Assembly: GCA_016929695.1 (NCBI GenBank)
Contig: JAFGII010000100.1
Span: 1 to 56,505 of the forward strand
Direction of reading: 5' to 3'
Length of the DNA stretch: 56,505 nt
Source of the DNA: Ignavibacteria bacterium
GTDB taxonomy: Bacteria > Bacteroidota > Ignavibacteria > Tepidaquicellales > Tepidaquicellaceae
Shown in pieces: positions 35,185-43,400 of this stretch. Each line of letters starts with the position of its first letter. The first letter of the stretch is position 1. A program made the translations under genes and the position numbers. The notes beneath the pieces were generated by a model. The model was given only the letters and a program-made list of their open reading frames with translations, did not search any database and had not been told where the DNA came from.

Positions 35185-35714
35185 ATTAAATTTTTTAATT
35201 TTATTCTTAATTCTTCGAGCGTACCGTTGTTAATCACCATAAAATCGGCAAAAGCTATTGGTCCGCCCTTCTCAATATTTTCAATTTCGCTTATGTCCCT
35301 TGATATCGCTTCGGATAAAGTTAAAGGTCTGATTTCCCTTTTCATCAGTCTTTCATAACGCAATTTCTTTTCAGTATGAATTGCAAGCAGTTTAAAATTC
35401 TCTCCGAATTCTTTGTGAATTATTTTATACTCAGACCAGGAATAAAGACTTTCTATTACAACATTCCCTGTTTTAAAATATTCTCTTATTTTTTGAAGAC
35501 TTTTTATTGCCATTGCAGACATCCCGAACTGTTTTCTCAAATTCTCTCTGACTGTTCTTTCATTTATCTCGTTCGATTCCAGCCCCTTCTCTCTGAGTTC
35601 ATTTATTACAACATCTCCGAAATATACTCTTTGATAACCGTGTTCTGTAAAATATTTTACTGCTTCTGACTTCCCCGAACCGCACATACCAATAACTGCA
35701 ACAATTTTATTCAT
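35181..35714 (-). CDS. P-loop nucleotide/dephospho-CoA-kinase-like protein
   Basis: A 177-residue P-loop kinase-like protein. Walker A is GMCGSGKSE (9-17), followed by FGDVVINEL (the FGD region), a lid with RLMKREIRPLTLSEAISRD, and a C-terminal strand VINNGTLEEL. It resembles dephospho-CoA kinase and the archaeal UPF0200 group of predicted nucleotide kinases more than a standard adenylate kinase. Coupling to dCMP deaminase suggests a deoxynucleotide role, but the substrate is not evident. Confidence 0.7.
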   Translation of the reverse strand: MNKIVAVIGMCGSGKSEAVKYFTEHGYQRVYFGDVVINELREKGLESNEINERTVRENLRKQFGMSAMAIKSLQKIREYFKTGNVVIESLYSWSEYKIIHKEFGENFKLLAIHTEKKLRYERLMKREIRPLTLSEAISRDISEIENIEKGGPIAFADFMVINNGTLEELRIKLKNLI

Positions 35715-35727
35715 CGGAAATTGGATA

Positions 35728-36093
35728 TTATTTCGTTAATACTGTCTCTGTCTTCGTAAATTCAATTTCGTCTTTCACCGGATTATAAAACTTCTGAAGA
35801 AGTAAACCTTTCGCTGAATCATTTTCTATGTATATCAATAAGTACTGGGATGAAGCAATTTTATCAATTGTCACTTTCGAAGCTTTCGAGATAAGCGGAT
35901 AAATTTCCTCTTCGAGAAACAATTTCAAATCCTCGTCATCTTCGCCCAGAACATCTTCAGTCAAAGTAAGACTGAATACTTCCTGAGGTAATAATGAAAC
36001 TGTATCTGTTAAGTCTTCAGAAACAGATTTGTCATTCCCGCATCCGAAAATAAATATATAAGTGAGGAACAACAAAAAAATCGAATATCTCAT
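35728..36093 (-). CDS. Small lipoprotein of unknown function
   Basis: A 121-residue precursor with a hydrophobic signal and the lipobox FIFGC (Cys18), so the mature protein is a lipid-anchored 104-residue acidic chain. I do not recognise the fold; a central EDVLGEDDEDLKLFLEEE is strongly acidic. It sits 13 bases before the kinase-like gene and 29 bases after the aminoacyl-acyl synthase gene in the same leftward operon. Confidence 0.75.
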   Translation of the reverse strand: MRYSIFLLFLTYIFIFGCGNDKSVSEDLTDTVSLLPQEVFSLTLTEDVLGEDDEDLKLFLEEEIYPLISKASKVTIDKIASSQYLLIYIENDSAKGLLLQKFYNPVKDEIEFTKTETVLTK

Positions 36094-36122
36094 AATTTTT
36101 GAATTAAAATATTTTGATAAAA

Positions 36123-37316
36123 CTATTTAATTACTCCGAGTTCCTTTCCGATATCGCCGAATACTTCAAGAATTTTATTCAGGTGTTTGTCTTCGTGTGT
36201 CGCCATATAAGAAGTTCTGAGCATAGCCATTGTAGGTGGTACACCGGGAGACACGAATGCATTAACGAAAACCCCGGCGTCAAAAAGTTTCCGCCAGAAA
36301 ATAAATGTCTTCATATCATCTCCAAGAATCACGGGGACAATTGGCGTTCTTCCTTCCGTTACATAAAATCCCATATCTTTCAGCCCTTTTCTCATTTTAT
36401 TCCCGTTGGCAACAAGTTTATCAATCCTTTCCGGTTCTGCTATAATAATATCCAATGCAGTATCTGCAGCCGCAACAGCTGCCGGAGTCGGAGAAGCAGC
36501 GAATATCAGTGCCGTTGAAAGATGTTTCAGATAATTAATTACGGGTTTCTCCGAAGCAACAAATCCGCCCAATGAGGCAAGTGTTTTGGAAAATGTCCCA
36601 AATGTCATATCAATCTCATTAACAAGTCCGAACTCCGAGGCAGTGCCTCTTCCTCCGACTCCTATAACACCGAGTGCGTGTGCGTCATCTACAAGTGTCC
36701 TTGCATTATATTTTTTACATACTGTATAAAAATCTTTTAAATTCACAATTCCGCCTGTTGTTGAAAAAACACCGTCGGTTGCAACTAATTTTCCTGCATC
36801 TGCAGGGACTGTACTCAGCACCTTTTCCAGGTCTTCCATATCATTATGCTTGTAGCGTAAATGTTCGGCAAAAATACCTTTCGCCATTATGTTTCCCGCT
36901 ACTATGCTGGCGTGATTATCCCTGTCTGAAATTATATAGTCTCCTTTATTTACAAGAGTCGGAATTATACCCTGTGCGGTCATATATCCTGTAGAAAATA
37001 AAAGAACTGCTTCCTTTCCGAGAAAATCCGCAAGCTTTTCTTCCAGATTAATATGTAAATCAAGCGTGCCGGTTAAATATCTCGAACCTGAGCACCCTGT
37101 TCCGTATTTTTTCAGCGCATTTAGTGCACTTTCTACTACCTTAGGATGCGTCGTCAAACCATGATAATTATTCGAACCTGCCATAATAACTTCCCGCCCT
37201 TCAATCTTTACAACCGGACCTTCATTTGCTTCTATTGCCCTAAAGTAAGGATAATACCCTGTTTCTTTTACCTCATCAGCTCGGGTAAAATTATAACATT
37301 TTGTAAATATGTCCAT
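36123..37316 (-). CDS. Serine palmitoyltransferase-like alpha-oxoamine synthase
   Basis: A 397-residue PLP enzyme of the alpha-oxoamine synthase family. Motifs are [20 protein letters not shown] (His136), DDAHALG (Asp210, His213), and [14 protein letters not shown] with PLP lysine 244. This family includes serine palmitoyltransferase, KBL and Bio[13 protein letters not shown] and the neighbour are consistent with the serine palmitoyltransferase of bacterial sphingolipid synthesis. I start it at the ATG at 37316; a TTG three codons upstream (37325) is the alternative. Divergent by 95 bases from an NAD-dependent reductase-like gene, matching the Caulobacter/Bacteroidetes pairing of spt with a ceramide-reductase-like SDR. 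Confidence 0.8.
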   Translation of the reverse strand: MDIFTKCYNFTRADEVKETGYYPYFRAIEANEGPVVKIEGREVIMAGSNNYHGLTTHPKVVESALNALKKYGTGCSGSRYLTGTLDLHINLEEKLADFLGKEAVLLFSTGYMTAQGIIPTLVNKGDYIISDRDNHASIVAGNIMAKGIFAEHLRYKHNDMEDLEKVLSTVPADAGKLVATDGVFSTTGGIVNLKDFYTVCKKYNARTLVDDAHALGVIGVGGRGTASEFGLVNEIDMTFGTFSKTLASLGGFVASEKPVINYLKHLSTALIFAASPTPAAVAAADTALDIIIAEPERIDKLVANGNKMRKGLKDMGFYVTEGRTPIVPVILGDDMKTFIFWRKLFDAGVFVNAFVSPGVPPTMAMLRTSYMATHEDKHLNKILEVFGDIGKELGVIK

Positions 37317-37411
37317 ATTAAGCAAAAATTTATAAATTATTAATATCGGTAAAAATTTATTAATAGAAAATGCATATAATTATTGATAAATTATTATTTA
37401 AAAGTACATAC

Positions 37412-38392
37412 ATGAAAGCATTCGTAACAGGAGGTACAGGATTTGTAGGCAGTCATCTGATAGATTTACTTCTGGCAAATAATTTTGAAGTTGTTACTCT
37501 AAAACGCCCTGCTTCAAATCTGAGATGGCTCGAAGGAAAAAAAGTAAAATTTATCGAAGGGGATTTGTTTTCGAAAGAAATACTGGCAAAAGCAGTAAAA
37601 GAAGTTGATTATGTGTTTCACGTTGCCGGTGTGGTAAAATCCAAAAATGAAGAAGGTTTTGAAAAAGGCAATTATATCGCAACAAAGAATCTGCTGGAAA
37701 CGGTTTATAAAGTCAACAGGAATATAAAAAAATTCGTACATATATCTTCTCAGGCATCGTGCGGCCCGACACCGGGGCCTGAACCTATTGACGAGAGTTA
37801 TGTTCCGAAACCAATAACCGCATACGGAAGGACAAAATTAAAAGCGGAAAATGAAGTTCTTAAATACAAGGATAAATTCCCTGTTACTATTATCAGACCT
37901 CCTGCTGTTTTCGGAGAAAGAGACACGGAAATATTTGTATATTTCAAAACCTATAATATGGGTTTGAATAGTATTATCGGATTTAATAATAAGTTATTAA
38001 GTGTCGTTTACGTGAAAGACCTTGTGAAAGGAATTTATCTTGCCGCAATGGATGAAAAAGCAAACGGTAATATATTTTTCATTTGCTTTGACGAACAGTT
38101 TTCTTGGAATGAAATCGGTAAAATCGCAGGCAGACTGCTGAATAAAAGAGCATTAAAAATCAGAATTCCGCACTTCATAGTATATATAGCCGGCGGTGTA
38201 GCGCATTTTTTTTCTATGTTTTCAAAAAATGCTGCTACTCTAAACATTGAAAAATGCAAAGACCTGACGAGAAAATACTGGACCTGCTCGAATAAAAAAG
38301 CAAAAGAAATACTCGGTTTCTCAACCGCATATACACTTGAAGAAGCATTTAAAAATACAATAGACTGGTATAAAAAGAACAAATGGTTATAA
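37412..38392 (+). CDS. Extended SDR, candidate ceramide-type reductase
   Basis: A 326-residue NAD-dependent epimerase-like protein. The Rossmann motif GGTGFVGSHL is close to the N-terminus; catalytic residues lie in HISSQASCGP and AYGRTK, and a long C-terminal domain follows. Next to the serine-palmitoyltransferase-like gene it could be the CerR-type reductase, which in Caulobacter is an extended SDR annotated as an epimerase. This role is inferred from position. I use the internal ATG at 37412 because it gives the standard MKAFVTGGTG start; a second ATG at 37370 would add 14 residues. The stop is one base before argS. Confidence 0.78.
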   Translation: MKAFVTGGTGFVGSHLIDLLLANNFEVVTLKRPASNLRWLEGKKVKFIEGDLFSKEILAKAVKEVDYVFHVAGVVKSKNEEGFEKGNYIATKNLLETVYKVNRNIKKFVHISSQASCGPTPGPEPIDESYVPKPITAYGRTKLKAENEVLKYKDKFPVTIIRPPAVFGERDTEIFVYFKTYNMGLNSIIGFNNKLLSVVYVKDLVKGIYLAAMDEKANGNIFFICFDEQFSWNEIGKIAGRLLNKRALKIRIPHFIVYIAGGVAHFFSMFSKNAATLNIEKCKDLTRKYWTCSNKKAKEILGFSTAYTLEEAFKNTIDWYKKNKWL

Positions 38393-38393
38393 A

Positions 38394-40055
38394 ATGAAAA
38401 TCTATCTTGAAAAAATAATATCGGAATGTATTTTAAAACTCGGATATCCCGCAAAAACTATTCAGATTGAAATCCCGAAAGACAATAAATTCGGGGATTT
38501 CACAACGAATACGGCTATGCTTCTTGCAAAGGAATTGAAATCTCATCCGCGTAATATTGCACAGCAAATAACAGAGAACCTTGAATACGACAAAGACCTG
38601 ATTAACAAAATCGAAATAGCAGGAGCAGGATTTATTAATTTCTATATTTCGGATAACTATTATTTCAGGGAGTTAAGCAAAATACTTTCACTAAAAAATG
38701 ATTACGGCAAATCAGAAATAAACACAGGCAAAACAGCAAACCTTGAATGGGTAAGTGCTAATCCTACGAAACCCCTGCACGCAGGTCACGGCAGACAGAT
38801 TTGTCTCGGAAAAGCAATCGCAAATCTTCTGGAATGGTCAGGTTACAAATTAACACGCGAATATTATTATAATGATGCCGGTAATCAGATGAGAATTCTC
38901 GGAATGTCGGTACACGCAAGGTACGAGCAAATCTTTAATCCGAATTTTCCATTTCCCGAAGACGGATATCAGGGCGATTATATTAAAGATATTGCTGAAA
39001 AAATTTACTCAATACACGGTGATAAATACAGGAATTGCGAAAATATTGATTATTTTATCACGACAGGCGAAGAATATAATTTTCAATCTATAAGAAATAC
39101 CCTGGAGAAACTTAATATAAAACATGATATATTTTTCAATGAATCTTCATTGTACGAAAATGGTGCCATTGAAAAATTAATGTCGGATTTCAAATCAAAA
39201 AAACTCTCCTATCTGAAAGACGGTGCAGTATGGCTGAAAAGTATCGGAGAACACGAGCACGAAAAAGATAAAGTCATACAAAAAGCTACTGGTGAATATA
39301 CATACAGACTTCCGGATATGGCTTATCACATCGCTAAATTGAACCGTAATTATGATTTGATAATGGACATATTCGGAGCCGACCATGTAGATACATATCG
39401 GGAAGTTCTTCACGGTATAGGAATGCTCGGATATGATATTTCAAAAATAAAAGTTATAATACATCAGATGGTGGTTTTCAAAACAGGAAAAGAAAAAGTT
39501 AAAATGAGCGGCAGATACGGAACATTTTATTCGCTTGATGACCTGCTCGAAGATATCGGAAAAGATGCCACGCAGTTCTTTTTCATTATGCGGGGTGCTA
39601 ATTCACAACTGGAATTCGATATAGAACTTGCGAAAGAACAATCCGATAAAAATCCCGTTTATTATCTGCAATATGCACACGCCCGCATATGCGGTATATT
39701 GAGACATGCCGGTGAAGTTATACCTGAAATAGATAAATTGCTCGAAACCAGTGTTGACTTCAAAATTTTAAACGATAAGTATGAACTGGAACTGCTTAAA
39801 CAACTAACAAAATTCCCGGATGAAGTTGAATCTGCATCATTAACTTATGAACCGCATAAAATTATTACATATCTTAATAAAACTGCTGAATGTTTCCACG
39901 TATTCTACCGTAACAACAAAGTAATCATTCCTTCCAATATAAATTTAACTCTTGCCAGATTAAAACTCTGCCTCTCGGTCAAGCAGGTTTTGAAAAACGG
40001 GTTCAATATTATCGGAATCTCCGCACCCGAAAGAATGGAAAGAACAGAAGAATAG
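38394..40055 (+). CDS. argS: Arginyl-tRNA synthetase
   Basis: A 553-residue class I aminoacyl-tRNA synthetase. The HIGH-type motif is HAGH (129-132, after WVSANPTKPL), and KMSGRYG (370-376) is the KMSKS-type loop. The N-terminal Arg-specific domain (KFGDFTTNTAM) and the anticodon-binding domain ending in LRSVKQV-like helices are complete. It follows the SDR gene by one base and is the last gene of the rightward run; the strand changes afterwards. Confidence 0.97.
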   Translation: MKIYLEKIISECILKLGYPAKTIQIEIPKDNKFGDFTTNTAMLLAKELKSHPRNIAQQITENLEYDKDLINKIEIAGAGFINFYISDNYYFRELSKILSLKNDYGKSEINTGKTANLEWVSANPTKPLHAGHGRQICLGKAIANLLEWSGYKLTREYYYNDAGNQMRILGMSVHARYEQIFNPNFPFPEDGYQGDYIKDIAEKIYSIHGDKYRNCENIDYFITTGEEYNFQSIRNTLEKLNIKHDIFFNESSLYENGAIEKLMSDFKSKKLSYLKDGAVWLKSIGEHEHEKDKVIQKATGEYTYRLPDMAYHIAKLNRNYDLIMDIFGADHVDTYREVLHGIGMLGYDISKIKVIIHQMVVFKTGKEKVKMSGRYGTFYSLDDLLEDIGKDATQFFFIMRGANSQLEFDIELAKEQSDKNPVYYLQYAHARICGILRHAGEVIPEIDKLLETSVDFKILNDKYELELLKQLTKFPDEVESASLTYEPHKIITYLNKTAECFHVFYRNNKVIIPSNINLTLARLKLCLSVKQVLKNGFNIIGISAPERMERTEE

Positions 40056-40157
40056 AATAATCTCAGGGACTGTCTTTTTAAAATAATTATTTATTAATAA
40101 ATTTAAAAAAATCCTTTTAATGAATAAGATGTAACTTCCACTGTGTATAAGCAAAAT

Positions 40158-40184
40158 TAAAAAAAGGCTGTCTTTCGGCAGCCT
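40158..40184 (-). terminator. Intrinsic terminator, leftward
   Basis: Read on the minus strand, AGGCTG and CAGCCT pair, extended by two more pairs including one wobble, around a four-base loop, followed by seven T residues. It lies about 280 bases beyond the macroglobulin stop, so it may end a longer macroglobulin transcript or a separate small RNA. Confidence 0.75.
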
Positions 40185-40415
40185 CTCAAATGTTTGCTTG
40201 AAGTAATTATTACTTCTTTTGATCCTCTTTCTTTAAATCCTTCACCGTATCTTATTACGTGTTTTTATCTATAATTGTTATAAAGAAAATTTTGTCTTTT
40301 ATGTAAATTCATTATCATAACTGAATTTCTAAAACTAACTAATGCAAATATATATATACTCGATATTAAAAAAAATACATTTTTTTATAAATCAAAAAGT
40401 GATTTTTCTTTTTAA

Positions 40416-40458
40416 TTACTCCTCATCCAATTAGCGAATCTCACCGGATGAGGAGTAA
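40416..40458 (-). repeat. Perfect 13-base inverted repeat after the macroglobulin gene
   Basis: TTACTCCTCATCC and its exact complement surround a 17-base loop, seven bases past the macroglobulin stop. On either strand no long T-run follows, so it may stabilise the mRNA 3' end or act as a weak terminator. Confidence 0.75.
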
Positions 40459-40464
40459 AGAGAA

Positions 40465-43400
40465 TTAATCTGTAATTTTCATTTTTATTTCTGCAGTGTT
40501 TCCGTTTATATCGGGGTAATACATCAGCATCGCTCTCGCAGGATTAACCGTATAATCTCCGGGAATCTGTGCACGCATTATATAACTGAATTCAAACTCA
40601 TTTCCGTATAAATAGGTTGCAAAGAATGTCACCCTGTTATCCCTTACTTCTTTATCCGCATACCACCATCTCCACCAGTAATACGTATATCCTGTATAAT
40701 CTTTTTCGTCTTCAATATTGTAAGCCCAGTCATCCTTTACAACTTCGCATCCCGCGGGAAGCGGCTCTTCAAGCATGAAGTAACTCAGGTTTTCTTCTCT
40801 TGTAAATACTCTTAACTTTACGAATATTATATCACCTGATTTAACTTCGCCGCTGAAATATTTTTTTCTGTATGTAATCTTTTCGCCTGAATAACTTTCG
40901 TACTGCTCGAGTCTGTAATATTCACGTTCGACCCGGAACCAGTTTTCTGCTGCATCTATTTTTCCGGTATTGTCAAAATAAGATGTTACCGATGAGAAAT
41001 ATAATTTCCCTTTTCCTGATTTCTCTATTCTTACTTCGTTATCTCCTGACTTTAAATCTGTACCTTTTATTTTTATAACTGAATCTTTATCGTAAATATT
41101 ATCCTTTGTATATCGTTTCTCGAATTTAAATTCATTGTTCACATATATTTTTACGCTGAAATCGGGGTCTAATTCCTTTGATATTTTCAGGTAATCAACC
41201 ATTGAAAAAACTGTTAATGCCGTTTCCTGAGTATTGCGCCAGGATGTACCCTGCCTTTGCATCAGTAACCATCTCACAATTTTTCCTGTCAGCGGAGAAT
41301 CTTTTTTTACATTTACAAATGCTTTTAAAATCATTGCGGTAGTCTGAACCCTGTCATCCTGCCATCTGTACTTGAATTTCTGTCCTTCCCAGTATGCCAT
41401 ATCGTCACCGGTATATTTGACGGACTTTTCAAGTGCTTCTATTTTTTGCTGCGCATCAATGTCTTTTCCTGTATTATGATAAGCAAGGGCAGTTAATGCA
41501 AGTGCAAAATCATTGAGTTCTTCTTTTTCAAGTTTTGATAATTCATTGTATATCAGACTCTGATTTTTTTCGTCCAAAGTTGAGAGCACGTAAAGCATAT
41601 AAGCCTTTGTTACCGGTTCTTTGTCGGAATTCAGATGGTTCTTAAGTGCCGCTATACCTTTATTTATCACAGTCTGACTTACGTTGTATCCTGATATTTT
41701 GGCAATGTTGAGACCATAAAGCACATAAGCGGTCATATACGGTTGGCTTCCGTCATTTGTCCACCATCCCCATCCGCCGTCTGATTGCTGAAATCCATAG
41801 AGTTTGTTTATACCCTGACTGACCATATTCGGTAGTTCCTTCTTCGTTTTTTCGGATAACGGAGCATTTAATTCTTTGAAAGCATTTGCCACAATTACAG
41901 AAGGTAGAAATCTGCTCATAGTCTGCTCAACACAGCCGTAAGGATATCCTGCAAGGTCGTCGAGTGAAGTTAATAATGCGGAAGCTATTGATGAAGAAGC
42001 AGTGAATTTTAAATTAACTGTTCTCAAATCCGCATATTTTGGAATATTAATCGTTTCCGATTCTGTTTTAAATTCATCTGTTATATCGGTAATGTTATTT
42101 TGAAACATTTCGAGACCTTTCGGCTGTATCGGTACTTTTATTTCTACTGCGTCGGATTCTTCATTGGTCAGTGCTTCGCAGTATAATTTCGCTTCCCCTG
42201 TGGGATTGTTTACTTTTATTTTCCAGTCAATACGTTCATCGGTGTTTGGTTTCAGATTCAGTTCAACCTGATTATTGCCAACCAGTTCGACTCCTTCGGA
42301 TTTGAAACTAACTTTTGTATATTTTTCAGTGCTCAGGTAATTATGAACTATTGTCGAAATAACAAGTTCATCCTCGCTCTGAAGAAATCTCGGAGTTTCC
42401 ATCCTAACAAGCAAATCTTTCCTCGTAATTACTCTGCCCGTAACTTGTCCGACTCTGGTATCCTCCGTTATTACTCTCGCCGTAATACGCCATTCGGTTA
42501 AATTATCGGGATATTTTACATTAACTTTTGCATAGCCGTTTGCATCGGTTGTAACATAGGGCATCCATATTATTGCATCCTTGAAATCAGATCTTAACTC
42601 AGGTTCAACCAGTTTTCCTTCGTCGTCGTCCTTACCCTTACCGTTTTTATATAATTTCTTGCCTGTTTCTTCTTTCGCAATTTCGCTTCTCGGAGCGAGA
42701 GTCTGTTCTTCTATTCCTTCATCCTCTCCCATTCCATCCAGCATTTCCCTGTTGTATATTTCGTTCAGTTCTTCATCTGTATACAATTTGATTGTTTTTG
42801 TCTCGCCTTTTCTGATTTTTATTTCCATTACATCTTCAATTTCTTCTTTACCCGTGTAAACACTCACGGAATATTTCCCTTCAGGAAGTTTAAATTCGAA
42901 TTCACCGTCGGGTCCCGTTGTACAGGCGTAATATATCCCGTCTACGACAATAACTGCATTAGCAATTGGTTTATTTCCCTTTGAATAAAGCACACCGTTT
43001 ATTGTACCTAATTCTGATTCTTTGGCAGATTTAATATTGAATCTCTCAAATATCGTTATCAGTCTGGAATATCCGTAATTCGTGGATACATAATTGAAAG
43101 ACGTTCCGATAATCGGATAATTTGCAGAATAGAAAAATTTCCTGATATCTTTTGTTTTGTCTTCCTTAATTGCATAAATGCTTTCATCAACAACACCGAG
43201 CGATACCTCCGCATTTGAGACGGGATTTCCGTAAAAATCAACAACCCGAATTGTGTATTCACCCTCTTCTTTTGGCTTATATATATTCTTTGAAGGTGTA
43301 AGTTCAACAGTCAAAAATTTCTCTTCGGGAATTATTTTTATATTTTCCGTTGCTGTGTTAATCTGCATATCCTTCACGTACGAAGCTGTAATATTAAATG

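Larger units (their letters stand above)
40056..40464. other. Intergenic region with two hairpins and a short palindrome
   Basis: The 409 bases between argS and the converging macroglobulin gene hold no convincing gene. They contain the hairpin at 40158-40184, a near-palindrome GAAGTAAT-T-ATTACTTC at 40200-40216, and a 13-base-stem hairpin at 40416-40458. Together these suggest a leftward transcript through the gap. Confidence 0.5.

Noticed and set aside
36114-36518. Plus-strand Cys/His-rich frame opposite the palmitoyltransferase-like gene
   Set aside because: It lies fully antisense to a well-supported PLP enzyme and has a composition typical of a shadow frame.
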